Source: Novosphingobium sp. 18050
GTDB lineage: Bacteria; Pseudomonadota; Alphaproteobacteria; Sphingomonadales; Sphingomonadaceae
Direction: 5' to 3'
Assembly (NCBI RefSeq): GCF_902706195.1
Contig: NZ_CACSJO010000028.1
Location: 1-60,047 of the forward strand
DNA: 60,047 nucleotides
Positions 35,552-44,256 of this stretch are shown here, in pieces. The notes under the pieces are model-generated. The model saw only the letters and a program-made list of their open reading frames with translations, had not been told where the DNA came from and ran no database searches. How positions within the stretch are numbered: position 1 is the first letter of the stretch; each line of letters opens with the position of its first letter. A program made the position numbers and the translations under genes.

Positions 35552-36346
35552 TTACTTTGGCGGCATCCTGATCGCACCGTCGAGGCGAATGCACTGGCCG
35601 TTGAAGTAGATGTTGCGCACCAGTTCCAGCACGAAGGAGCCGAATTCCTCCGGGTGGCCGAGGCGGCGGGGGAAGGGCACGGCCTTGCCGAGGTTCTCGT
35701 AAACCTCGGGCGCGTGTTCCTTCACGCGCAGCATCGGGGGCGTGGAGAAGGTGCCCGGCATGATCGCATTGACGCGGATGCCGAGGTCCATAAGGTCACG
35801 CGCCATCGGCAGGACCATGGCGTTTACCGCGCCCTTGCCGCCGCCGTAGGCGACCTGGCCGACCTGTCCGTCCTGCGCGGCGGCGGAGGACGTCAGGATG
35901 ATCGTCCCACGCTCGCCGTCCTCGTTCAGCGGGTCGGCATTGGCCATTCCCAGTGCCGCAATCGACGCTACGCGGTAGGAGGCGGTGAAGATGCCTTCCG
36001 CCGACTTCGCGATCTGTTCGGTCGGGGTGCGCTTGTAGGAGCCGGTCTTCTTGTCGAACGAGACGGTCTTGCCGCCTCCTGCCACGACGGCGCAATGGAC
36101 CACGATGCGCTCCTGCCCGTGGGCGGCACGAGCCTTGGCGAAGCCGGCCTCGACGCTGTCCTCGTCCATGATGTTGACGTTGCAGAACACGCCGCCGATT
36201 TCAGCTGCGAAAGCCTCGCCCGCGTCTTCGCTGATGTCGAAGATGGCGACCTTGATTCCGGCATCGGCCAGAGCCTGCGCGCTGGCGCGGCCAAGGCCCG
36301 AAGCGCCGCCGGTGACGATGGCGGCCAGGTTGTTGTCGATCTTCAT
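35552..36346 (-). CDS. Short-chain dehydrogenase (3-hydroxyacyl-CoA dehydrogenase type II-like)
   Basis: A 264-residue classical SDR. TGGASGLGRA (residues 12-21) binds NAD(P), and the catalytic residues are Ser153/154, Tyr167 and Lys171 (YGGGK). NAIMPGTFSTPPM and the RRLGHPEEFGSFVLELV end resemble HSD10-type 3-hydroxyacyl-CoA dehydrogenases, where Asp in FDIS after the second strand suggests NAD. The NAG motif is altered (HCAVVAG). I infer a role in acyl-CoA oxidation. The gene ends next to the CLC gene and is divergent from the SnoaL-like gene. Confidence 0.85.
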   Translation of the reverse strand: MKIDNNLAAIVTGGASGLGRASAQALADAGIKVAIFDISEDAGEAFAAEIGGVFCNVNIMDEDSVEAGFAKARAAHGQERIVVHCAVVAGGGKTVSFDKKTGSYKRTPTEQIAKSAEGIFTASYRVASIAALGMANADPLNEDGERGTIILTSSAAAQDGQVGQVAYGGGKGAVNAMVLPMARDLMDLGIRVNAIMPGTFSTPPMLRVKEHAPEVYENLGKAVPFPRRLGHPEEFGSFVLELVRNIYFNGQCIRLDGAIRMPPK

Positions 36347-36553
36347 TGTTGATGCTCTCCCCGAAACTCTCGAATCATATGGGAGTGTGGCTAGCGCAGT
36401 CCTCCGGCGAATGTCGAAACGGCGATGCTAACCTGCTGCAAGTATCGCTCGGGCGGGGGGGAATCTGGTCCCCGGCGGCAATCGCCCTTGCACACGGCGC
36501 CGCGGCTCTTGCTCTGCCGGAGCGAGGGGCCGACGGAAAAGCTGGAGAGGAGA

Positions 36554-37063
36554 ATGACCATGGCCACCCGCGAGGACATCGTCGAATTGCTGAACCTCTA
36601 TGCCTTCGCCATGGACACCCGGCGCTGGGACCTGTTCGACCGCATCTTCACGCCCGGCGTCGAGGCGGACTACGGCCCGACATCAAGCTGGACCGACCGC
36701 GAGCGCTTCAAGGCCGACTTCGGTTCGTTCCACGAACTGTTCGATGCGACCCAGCATGTGATGACCAACCATCTCGTGAGAGTGGAGGGTGAGCGTGCCT
36801 TCGCGCATACCTACGGCAGCTGGCGGCTGATCCGCTATGCCGCAGGGGACCCGCCGGTGTGGGACGGTACGGGCTATTACGACGACCGGCTGGTGCGCAC
36901 CAGCGAGGGCTGGCAGATCGAAAAGCGGGAGTGCCGCGTGGTCTTCTGGACCGGAAACCCTGCCGTTCAGACGCCGCTGAAGGACATGGTGTTCCAGCTC
37001 GATCTCGTCGCCCCGCACGAGGAGGAGCGGGCAGGTCGGCTGGCGTTCGCGCAGGGCTTGTGA
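36554..37063 (+). CDS. SnoaL-like / NTF2-fold protein
   Basis: A 169-residue cone-shaped alpha+beta protein of the SnoaL-like group. The N-terminal helices with LLNLYAFAMDTRRWDLFDRIF, then TQHVMTNHLVRVEGERAFAHTY and DRLVRTSEGWQIEKRECR, are the family pattern seen in scytalone-dehydratase-like and ring-hydroxylating-dioxygenase beta-like proteins. Members may be isomerases, dehydratases or binding proteins; the substrate is unknown. GGAGAGGAG sits just before ATG 36554, so the longer frame is rejected. It shares a divergent spacer with the SDR gene. Confidence 0.8.
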   Translation: MTMATREDIVELLNLYAFAMDTRRWDLFDRIFTPGVEADYGPTSSWTDRERFKADFGSFHELFDATQHVMTNHLVRVEGERAFAHTYGSWRLIRYAAGDPPVWDGTGYYDDRLVRTSEGWQIEKRECRVVFWTGNPAVQTPLKDMVFQLDLVAPHEEERAGRLAFAQGL

Positions 37064-37078
37064 ACTCCTCTTCCCGGA

Positions 37079-38470
37079 TCAGCTTTGCGACGAGGTGAAT
37101 TTCACCACCACGCGCAGCCCCGGCGCGGCATCGTGCAATTCGAGCTGAGCACCCAGCCGTTCGACCACTGCCTTGACGATCGCCAGGCCGAGACCGCTGC
37201 CCGCCGGTCCCTGTTCGCCCTGCAGGCGGGCGAAACGGTCCAGCGCATGATCGCGTGAGGCTGCCGGGATACCGGGCCCGGTGTCACTGACGGACAGCCA
37301 GGCGCGGTCTTGCCGCATTTCCAGCCCGATCGTCGCCATGCCGCCGCGCTGGTTGTAGCGGATGGCGTTGTCGACGAGGTTGGAAAGCATTTCGAATACC
37401 AGCGTGCGGTGCCCGTCGATGGAGAAGGGCCCGTCGCCCTTGCAATCCAGGCGCAGTTCCACGTCCGCTTCGATGGCCTGCCGGATACGGCGGGAGATGA
37501 CCGCCTGGCTTACTTCGCGCAGGTCGACGTGTTCGAAGGGGGGCTGCTTGCCCGCCTCGTCGGCGCGGGCGAGGGCGAGGAGCTGGGTCAGCAGGCGTTC
37601 GAGGCGGTCGGTCGCTTCTTCGATCTCATGCAGCGCTTCATGCGAGCCGCGCCGGGCCAGCGCGACCTGCACCTTGAGCACCGACAGCGGCGTGCGCATC
37701 TGGTGCGAGGCGTCGGCAGTGAAGCGCCGCATGCCCGTCGTGGCATAGTCCAGCTGCGCCAGCAGGCGGTCGAAGGAGCGGGACAGCGGTTGCAGTTCGG
37801 CGGGCAGGGGCCCGGTCTGGAGCGGCGACAAGTCGGGCGCGGCGCGGGTGTCGCGCGCCTCGATCACGGTGCGCAGTTCGGCCAGCGGGCGCAGGCTCCA
37901 TTGCAGAGCCGGGCGGATCAGCAGCAGGACTATGCCCATCAGCACGAATTCGCCGATCAGCAGCGCGGTCATCAGCCCCCGTTCCAGCGCGCGGCGGTTT
38001 TCGAGGGTTTCGGCGACCTGCACGACAACCGGGCCGGCGATGCGCGGCAGGTCGCGCCGGATCTCGGCGATGCGGATCGGTTGGCCGCGATATTCGGCAA
38101 AGCGGAAGCGGGGGCGATCCGAGGACAGGCCCTGGATCTCGGCGGGGGGCAGGTCGGCATAGCCGGTCACCACGCGGTCGGCGACTGCGACGCGGTAGTA
38201 GACGTTGTCGCGCTCGTTGTTCTCCAGCATGCCGAAGGCGGCGGGCGGCAGGTCTAGAGTGACTTCGCCGTGTTCCACCTGCACCGTTTCGGCGATCGCG
38301 CCCAGAGCGCCGCCCAGCACGCGGTCGTTGGTGCGGCGCACGACGTCAGCGATTAGGACCCAGCCGATCAGGCCCAGCGCCAGCGCCGGGATCACCAGCG
38401 GCCCCATCATCGCCGCCAGCAGCCGGTGGCGCAGCGAGACAGCGCGGCGTGGTTTCGCGGTTTCGTTCAT
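37079..38470 (-). CDS. Sensor histidine kinase, TctE-like
   Basis: A 463-residue membrane kinase. A first helix (residues 20-42), a periplasmic sensor of about 120 residues (2CSK_N type) and a second helix (168-187) lead to HAMP and the catalytic core. The phosphoacceptor is His256 in DASHQMRTPL; the ATP site shows EMLSNLVDNAIRYN, SVSDTGPGIP and GSGLGLAIV. The regulator gene lies three bases upstream. TctE-type kinases respond to tricarboxylates; the adjoining divergent uptake operon supports that reading. Confidence 0.9.
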   Translation of the reverse strand: MNETAKPRRAVSLRHRLLAAMMGPLVIPALALGLIGWVLIADVVRRTNDRVLGGALGAIAETVQVEHGEVTLDLPPAAFGMLENNERDNVYYRVAVADRVVTGYADLPPAEIQGLSSDRPRFRFAEYRGQPIRIAEIRRDLPRIAGPVVVQVAETLENRRALERGLMTALLIGEFVLMGIVLLLIRPALQWSLRPLAELRTVIEARDTRAAPDLSPLQTGPLPAELQPLSRSFDRLLAQLDYATTGMRRFTADASHQMRTPLSVLKVQVALARRGSHEALHEIEEATDRLERLLTQLLALARADEAGKQPPFEHVDLREVSQAVISRRIRQAIEADVELRLDCKGDGPFSIDGHRTLVFEMLSNLVDNAIRYNQRGGMATIGLEMRQDRAWLSVSDTGPGIPAASRDHALDRFARLQGEQGPAGSGLGLAIVKAVVERLGAQLELHDAAPGLRVVVKFTSSQS

Positions 38471-38473
38471 CGT

Positions 38474-39139
38474 CTAGGTGCGGTCGAGCATATATCCGAC
38501 CCCGCGCACGGTGCGGATCGCCGGGCCGTCCGGCGCCAGCTTGCTGCGCAGGCGCGTCACGTTCACTTCCAGCGCGTTGGAGCCGACCGGATCGTCGAAG
38601 CCGAACACTTCGGCCTGCAGCGTCTCGCGCGATACGATCTGGCCGGCGCGCGCTGACAGGGCCTCCAGCACCGACCATTCGCGGCGGCGCAGTTCGACAA
38701 GGCGCCCGTCAACTTCCACCCGGCCGGTGGAGCGGTTGATGGTCATCGTGCCGATACGCACCTCGGGCGCGGCATCGCCGCCGCGCCTGCGGCCCAGCGC
38801 ACGCACGCGGGCCTCCAGTTCCTCCACCTCGAAGGGTTTGCGTAAATAATCGTCGGCGCCAAGGTCCAGCCCGCGCACGCGGTCGTCCAGGCCATCGCGA
38901 GCGGTGAGCATCAGGACCTGCGCCTGATCGCCCCGGGCGCGGATGCGGGCAAGCACCTCGAAGCCGTCGATATCTGGCAGGCCCACGTCGAGGATGACCA
39001 GCGAATAGGGCTCGCTGCCGAGGACCGACAGGGCATCCTCTCCGCAGCCCACGTGATCGACGGCATGGCCCGCCACGCGCAGCAGCGCGATGATTGCCCG
39101 CGCGAGCGCGGCATCATCCTCGACGATCAGAATGCGCAT
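38474..39139 (-). CDS. OmpR-family response regulator, TctD-like
   Basis: A 221-residue regulator with a receiver domain (acidic pocket EDD at 7-9, phospho-Asp51 in LDVGLPDIDG, conserved Lys in LRKPFEVEE) and a winged-helix DNA-binding domain (VELRRREWSVLEALS through VNVTRLRSKL and RTVRGVGYML). The frame extends to 39250, but MRILIVEDD at 39139 is the family start. It is the first gene of the two-gene regulator-kinase unit and diverges from the solute-binding protein gene, so it probably controls the 111-base spacer between them. Confidence 0.93.
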   Translation of the reverse strand: MRILIVEDDAALARAIIALLRVAGHAVDHVGCGEDALSVLGSEPYSLVILDVGLPDIDGFEVLARIRARGDQAQVLMLTARDGLDDRVRGLDLGADDYLRKPFEVEELEARVRALGRRRGGDAAPEVRIGTMTINRSTGRVEVDGRLVELRRREWSVLEALSARAGQIVSRETLQAEVFGFDDPVGSNALEVNVTRLRSKLAPDGPAIRTVRGVGYMLDRT

Positions 39140-39249
39140 GAGCGGGATTCGTACCTGAGGAAACCGTGAAAGGTGAATGACAGGTTGTAATCGTAAAGCA
39201 TCCCCAGTGCTTATCCGACATTCGAGGCGGAAAGCGAGAGGAACCGGCA
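39140..39249. promoter_or_regulatory. Divergent promoter region of the tricarboxylate module
   Basis: A 110-base spacer between the response regulator (leftward) and the solute-binding protein (rightward). Both promoters and the regulator's operator should be here. I did not find a clear direct repeat or -35/-10 pair. AGAGAGGAA at its right end is the ribosome-binding site for the TTG start at 39250. Confidence 0.5.
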
Positions 39250-40371
39250 TTGCGCATTCTTACACCCCTCCTGACAATAACGGCGCTTCTGGCGGTGCCT
39301 GCGGCTGCGCAGAAGCCAGCCGCAGGCACCGCCACGAAGTCCGGCGCCGCCGTCCAGCGTCCGGCGGGCTATCCGCGCTCTTATGACGCGACCATCGCCG
39401 CAGCCCGCACCGAAGGGCGCGTGCGTATCTACGCCAATGCCGACCGCGCCGAACTGGTGCCGGTGGTCGAGGCGTTCAAGCGCGCGTACCCCGGTGTGAA
39501 AGTGTTCTACGCCGACCTCGGTTCGACCGAGATGTTCCGCCGCTTCGTGAACGAGACGCGCAGCGGTCAGTATTCGGCGGACATCGTCTGGTCCTCGGCG
39601 ATGGACCAGCAGGTCAAGCTCATCAACGACGGTTACGCGCAGCAATATGCGAGCCCCGAAAAGCCTGCGCTGCCCGAGACGGCGGTGTGGAAGAACATGG
39701 GCTACGGCGTCACCGCCGAGCCGATCGCCATCGTCTACAACCGCAAGCTGGTGCCGCCCGCGCAAATCCCGCGCAGCCATCAGGATCTCGAAAACCTGCT
39801 CCGCGCGCGCCGCGCCGAATTCATCGGCAAAGTAGCGACGTTCGATCCGGCCCGCTCAAACGTGGGCTATCTCTATCTCTCGCAGGACTTCCAGACTACT
39901 CGCGATACCCGCAGCCTGGTGCAAGCCATCGGCGATACCCGGCCGGTCCTTGCCACCAATACCGGGCCGATGCTGGCCGGCGTCGCTTCGGGCAAGCTGG
40001 CGATCGCCTACAACGTGATCGGCTCCTACGCGCTGGAGCAGGCGCGCTGGCACCCCGATCTCGGCGTCGTTTTTCCGCGTGATTACACGCTGGTGACCTC
40101 GCGCATCGCCTTCATTTCGCGCGAGGCGCGCCATCCCGCTGCCGCGCGCCTGTTTCTCGACTTTCTGCTTTCCCGCGCCGGGCAGGGCCAACTGGCCCGG
40201 CACAGTCTCTGGCCGGTGCGCAGCGATATCCATGCGCGCCGCCTCCCTGCCGGACAGGCGCGCACGGTGCGCGTCGGCCCACAGCTTCTCGTCAACCTCG
40301 ATCGCCTGACCCGCGAGCGCTTCCTGCGCGAATGGAATACGATCCTTGCCTCCGGACAAAATAAAAGATGA
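39250..40371 (+). CDS. Periplasmic ABC-type substrate-binding protein (tricarboxylate sensing?)
   Basis: A 373-residue exported binding protein of the iron(III)/2-aminoethylphosphonate-type (SBP family 1/8) fold. A signal peptide ends at AVPAAAQ (about residue 21); RVRIYANADRAELVPVVEAF, DIVWSSAMDQQ and GVASGKLAIAYNVIGSYAL are family-like. No ABC permease or ATPase genes are nearby, so it may serve as ligand-presenting partner of the adjacent kinase instead of an ABC importer. Translation begins at TTG 39250 behind a good ribosome-binding site, and the stop overlaps the porin start by four bases. Confidence 0.82.
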   Translation: MRILTPLLTITALLAVPAAAQKPAAGTATKSGAAVQRPAGYPRSYDATIAAARTEGRVRIYANADRAELVPVVEAFKRAYPGVKVFYADLGSTEMFRRFVNETRSGQYSADIVWSSAMDQQVKLINDGYAQQYASPEKPALPETAVWKNMGYGVTAEPIAIVYNRKLVPPAQIPRSHQDLENLLRARRAEFIGKVATFDPARSNVGYLYLSQDFQTTRDTRSLVQAIGDTRPVLATNTGPMLAGVASGKLAIAYNVIGSYALEQARWHPDLGVVFPRDYTLVTSRIAFISREARHPAAARLFLDFLLSRAGQGQLARHSLWPVRSDIHARRLPAGQARTVRVGPQLLVNLDRLTRERFLREWNTILASGQNKR

Positions 40372-41858
40372 CAGGATACCTGAAGGCCGGCGCGGCATTT
40401 GCCGCGCTGATCGCCGCCACTCCGGCGCTTGCGCAGGCCCCCAGCCGTGACGACCTTGCCGATCTCGTGCGCGCACAGGCCGCCGAGATCGCCTCGCTGC
40501 GCCAGCGCGTGGACCGGCTCGAGGCCGAGCGCACGGTAGCCGCGGCAACCCCGCAGCAGCCTGCGCCCTCACTCGCCGCCGCCGAACCCGAAGTTGCTGC
40601 GCAGCCCGTTACGATCGTGACGAAGCCTTACGCCGCGCAGCTCGTCCCTCCCGGACCGGCCGAACGCGACATCGAGCGCAACCGCGCCGCCGCCGTCGCC
40701 GCTGCCGGCGTCAGCACCGAATGGGGCTCGGGCCTGCCGGTGTTCCACTCCGCCGACGGCATGTTCACCTTCAAGCCGCGCGGGCGCATCATCACCGATG
40801 TCAGCACTTCGATGGGTTCGAAGTCGGACGGGCGGAACATCACGACCACGGGAATGCGGGCGCTGCGCATGGGCCTCGAAGGCACCGTGGGCACACACTT
40901 CTTCTACCAGTTCGAAAGCGATTTCTCTGAGAACGAGGTGGACGTCGTCACCGCCTTTATGGGTTGGCGCAATCGCATCTCGCCCGGCCTCGATTACGAC
41001 GTGCGCATCGGCCACCTGTTCAACGACCGCGGCTTCGAAGGCTCTACCGGCTCTGATTCGACGCCGTTCCTCGAACGCACCGTGGTCGCCACCGCGATCA
41101 TCCCGCAGCGCGCTTTCTATGGGCTGGGCATCATGCCGCGTCTGTTCTGGAAGAGCGGCCACGCCTCGCTGACAGTGACCGGCGACCGGATCGACGGTGA
41201 CCAGTCGAGTTCCGACAACCGCACAGTGCTGGGCCGCGCGCACTGGAATCCGATCAAGTCCGACCGCCAGGTGCTGCACCTCGGCATCTGGGGCTTCGAC
41301 GAAATGCTGCACCCCGGCAAGAACACTTTGACGCGCAACACCGTGATCGGCGGCCGTTTCAATGGCGCGCTGCGCCTGTCGACCGGCAACCTCATCGGCG
41401 GTACCGGCACCACTGGCTACGGCGTGGAACTGGGCGGCTATTCCGGCCCGGTCTGGGTCATGGGCGAGGCAGGTGAGCGTCATGCGCGGCTCGACAATGG
41501 TCGGCCGGATTTCGTGACCAAGGCCTGGAGCGTAAGCGGCGGCTGGTTCATCACCGGCGACCTGCCGCCGTACAACCCGCGCCTCGGCAGCTTCGGCCAG
41601 CCCAAGGTCAAGCAGTCGATCTTCGAGGGTGGCCCCGGCGCCATCGAGATCACCGCACGCTACGAGAATCTCGCCTTCGACGATATCGTCACCCCGGCGG
41701 ATGGCTGGGCGGCGACGCTGGGCGTGAACTGGTATCTCAACAGCTTCACGCGCTTCCAGGTCAATGCGATCCACTGGAACACGAACAATACCGCCGGTGC
41801 CTACACCGGCAAGGACGACGGCGAGACGCTTTCCGCGCGTGTCGGCGTCACGTTCTGA
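40368..41858 (+). CDS. OprO/OprP-type outer-membrane porin
   Basis: A 496-residue porin: signal peptide (ends ALAQAP, about residue 24), a short coiled-coil (LVRAQAAEIASLRQRVDRLE) as in several OprP-like porins, then a 16-strand-type barrel ending in Phe (VGVTF). TTGMRALRMGLEGTVGTHFF and FYGLGIMPRLFW are barrel strands typical of this family. OprP is phosphate-specific, but position in front of a citrate symporter suggests passage of tricarboxylates here. It overlaps the binding-protein gene by four bases. Confidence 0.85.
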   Translation: MTGYLKAGAAFAALIAATPALAQAPSRDDLADLVRAQAAEIASLRQRVDRLEAERTVAAATPQQPAPSLAAAEPEVAAQPVTIVTKPYAAQLVPPGPAERDIERNRAAAVAAAGVSTEWGSGLPVFHSADGMFTFKPRGRIITDVSTSMGSKSDGRNITTTGMRALRMGLEGTVGTHFFYQFESDFSENEVDVVTAFMGWRNRISPGLDYDVRIGHLFNDRGFEGSTGSDSTPFLERTVVATAIIPQRAFYGLGIMPRLFWKSGHASLTVTGDRIDGDQSSSDNRTVLGRAHWNPIKSDRQVLHLGIWGFDEMLHPGKNTLTRNTVIGGRFNGALRLSTGNLIGGTGTTGYGVELGGYSGPVWVMGEAGERHARLDNGRPDFVTKAWSVSGGWFITGDLPPYNPRLGSFGQPKVKQSIFEGGPGAIEITARYENLAFDDIVTPADGWAATLGVNWYLNSFTRFQVNAIHWNTNNTAGAYTGKDDGETLSARVGVTF

Positions 41859-41887
41859 TCCCTCTTACAGATACGTAAAGGACAATC

Positions 41888-43189
41888 ATGAGCCTTGCTC
41901 TGATCGGCTTCCTGATGGTGGCCACATTCATGACGCTTATCATGACCAAGCGGATGACTCCGCTGGTCGCGCTGACCGTCGTGCCAACGCTTTTCGCGCT
42001 CGTCGCCGGCTTCCACGAGGGGCTGGGCGACATGATGATCGACGGTGTTAAAAACCTGGCGCCCACCGGCGTCATGCTGCTGTTCGCGATCCTGTTCTTC
42101 AGCACGATGACCGATACCGGCCTGTTCGACCCGCTGGTCGGCAGGCTGATCCGGCTGGTGCATGGTGACCCGATGCGCATCCTTATCGGTTCGGTGGTGC
42201 TGTGCGCGATGGTCAGCCTCGATGGCGACGGATCGACGACCTACATTATTACGATGGCCGCCATGCTGCCGCTCTACAAGCGCTACGACATGAGCCGTCT
42301 GTACCTGGTTTGCCTGCTGATGGTGACCAGCGGCGTCATGAACCTCACCCCTTGGGGCGGTCCCACGGCCCGCGCCGCCAGCGCCCTGAAGCTGGACCCG
42401 GCCGCGCTGTTCCTGCCGCTGATCCCCGGCATGATCGCGGGCCTCGTCTTTCTGGTCCTGCTGGCGATCCATTTCGGCCGCAAGGAGCGCAAGCGCATCG
42501 GCAAGGTGGAAAACCTCACCCAGCTCGAGGCGAGAGATCTCGCCGTGTCGCAGTGGCCCGAGGCACGCCGGCCGAAGCTGATCTGGTTCAACGGCGCGCT
42601 CGTCGTTGCGTTGCTGGTCCTGCTGGTCTGGGGCGTGCTGCCGCTGCCGATCCTGATGATGCTGGCTTTCGCCATCGCCATGATCGCCAACTATCCCGAC
42701 ACCAAGTCGCAGAAGGAGCGCATCTCCGCTCATGCCGGCAACGTGCTTTCGGTGGTCTCGCTGATTTTCGCGGCGGGTATCTTCACCGGCATCCTTTCGG
42801 GCACCGGCATGGTCGAGGCGATGAGCAAGGAAGTGGTCGGCGTGATCCCGCCGTTCCTTGGCCCCTACATGGCACCGATCACCGCGCTGCTGAGCCTGCC
42901 GGGCACGTTCTTCATCTCCAACGATGCGTTCTACTTCGGCATGTTGCCGATCCTGGCAGAGGCGGGCGCTCACTACGGCGTCGAGCCGATGGCGATCGCC
43001 CGCGCCTCGCTGATGGGCCAGCCGGTCCACCTCCTCAGCCCGCTGGTGCCTTCCACCTACCTGCTGGTCAGCCTTGCCGGCGTGGAACTTGCCGACCACC
43101 AGCGCTTCACGCTGGTTCCGGCGGCGCTGTGCTGCCTGGTCATGACGGTGGTGGGCATGCTGGTACTGGCCTTCCCGTTCGTGGGATGA
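41888..43189 (+). CDS. CitMHS family citrate-metal:H+ symporter
   Basis: A 433-residue membrane protein of the CitMHS family, which imports citrate complexed with a divalent cation. About 12 hydrophobic segments are seen. Conserved stretches are AMVSLDGDGSTTYIITMAAM and MNLTPWGGPTARAASALK in the first half and SNDAFYFGMLPILAEAGAHYG with HLLSPLVPSTYLL in the second, matching the two-repeat layout. The ATG lies 29 bases after the porin, preceded by AAAGGACA. The stop overlaps the next gene (ATGA). Confidence 0.93.
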   Translation: MSLALIGFLMVATFMTLIMTKRMTPLVALTVVPTLFALVAGFHEGLGDMMIDGVKNLAPTGVMLLFAILFFSTMTDTGLFDPLVGRLIRLVHGDPMRILIGSVVLCAMVSLDGDGSTTYIITMAAMLPLYKRYDMSRLYLVCLLMVTSGVMNLTPWGGPTARAASALKLDPAALFLPLIPGMIAGLVFLVLLAIHFGRKERKRIGKVENLTQLEARDLAVSQWPEARRPKLIWFNGALVVALLVLLVWGVLPLPILMMLAFAIAMIANYPDTKSQKERISAHAGNVLSVVSLIFAAGIFTGILSGTGMVEAMSKEVVGVIPPFLGPYMAPITALLSLPGTFFISNDAFYFGMLPILAEAGAHYGVEPMAIARASLMGQPVHLLSPLVPSTYLLVSLAGVELADHQRFTLVPAALCCLVMTVVGMLVLAFPFVG

Positions 43190-44256
43190 AGGTGGCGGCG
43201 TTCCCGATCGGCATGATTGCCCGCTTCCTCGCCGCGCTCGCTTTGGGCGCGGCGGGCGGGGCGCTGTTCTGGTCCATCGGGGTGCCGCTGCCCTGGGTGC
43301 TCGGCTCGATGTTCGCCTGCGCGGCGGGCAGCATCACGCGCCTGCCGATAGAGGCGTCCGCCGCCACCCGCCGGCCGATGTCGGCGGTGATTGGCGTCGT
43401 GCTGGGCAGCGCCTTTCACCCCGGCCTTTTCACCCAGGCGGCCGAGTGGATCGTGCCGATCGCGCTGCTGCCGGTGTTCCTGGCGGTGGCCGCGTTCGCC
43501 TGCATACTCTATTTCCGCCGGGTCGCCGGATTCGATGCGCCGACCGCCTATTTCTCCGGCGTGCCGGGAGGCATCGCCGAAATGGTGGTCCTCGGTTCCG
43601 AACGCGGCGCGGACGAGCGGATGGTAGGCCTGATCCACGGCGCGCGCATATTCCTCGTCGTGTTCATCCTGCCGTTCCTGATCCGCGCCTTCGAGGCAGA
43701 GGTCCACGCCCCGGTCTTGGCCGCGCCGCAGGTTGCGGGCGCGGCTGGCTGGTCGCTGCTCCCGTGGGCGCTGGGCTGCGCCGTTTTGGGCGCGCTGGTG
43801 GGCCGTGCGCTGCGGTTCCCGGCGTGGCACCTGATGGGCCCGCTGTTCGTCAGCGCTGTGGTCCATCTTTCGGGCCTGAGCGATTTTCACATCCCGGCAT
43901 GGGCCATCGCCGCCGCGCAGGTAGGGCTGGGCGCCACGATCGGGTGCCGCTTCGTCGGCCTCGACCTCGCCACTCTGCTGCGCACGCTGATGCTGGCCGC
44001 AGGCTCGACCGCGATCCTGCTAGCGGTGACGTTCTGCTGGGCCTTCGCCATCGGCTGGGCTACGGGGCTGAACCCCGCGCTCGTCGCGCTGGCCTATTCG
44101 CCGGGCGGGGTGGCGGAAATGAGCATGGTTGCGCTCAGCCTCTCGCTCGAGGCGGGCTTCGTGATCGTTCACCACCTGGTTCGGGTGATGCTGGTCATCG
44201 TAGCAGCACCGCTCGCCTTTCGCATCATGGGAGCCCTCGCCGATGACCCTGCCTGA
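43186..44256 (+). CDS. AbrB family membrane protein (often called ammonia monooxygenase)
   Basis: A 356-residue membrane protein of Pfam AbrB (PF05145), unrelated to the Bacillus regulator. About ten membrane segments fall into two homologous halves; each half carries the motif PGG[IV]AEM (SGVPGGIAEMVVLG and YSPGGVAEMSMVALS). The family's activity is not established, and the name ammonia monooxygenase in databases is misleading; transport is the likeliest role. ATG 43186 overlaps the CitMHS stop, and the 3' end overlaps the ATP-grasp gene by 14 bases, so it belongs to the citrate operon. Confidence 0.85.
   Translation: MKVAAFPIGMIARFLAALALGAAGGALFWSIGVPLPWVLGSMFACAAGSITRLPIEASAATRRPMSAVIGVVLGSAFHPGLFTQAAEWIVPIALLPVFLAVAAFACILYFRRVAGFDAPTAYFSGVPGGIAEMVVLGSERGADERMVGLIHGARIFLVVFILPFLIRAFEAEVHAPVLAAPQVAGAAGWSLLPWALGCAVLGALVGRALRFPAWHLMGPLFVSAVVHLSGLSDFHIPAWAIAAAQVGLGATIGCRFVGLDLATLLRTLMLAAGSTAILLAVTFCWAFAIGWATGLNPALVALAYSPGGVAEMSMVALSLSLEAGFVIVHHLVRVMLVIVAAPLAFRIMGALADDPA

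Noticed and set aside
42202..44256. A 684-codon plus-strand frame covering part of CitMHS and the AbrB-family gene
   Set aside because: The first 328 codons are an out-of-frame reading of CitMHS; only the part from ATG 43186 is a real protein.
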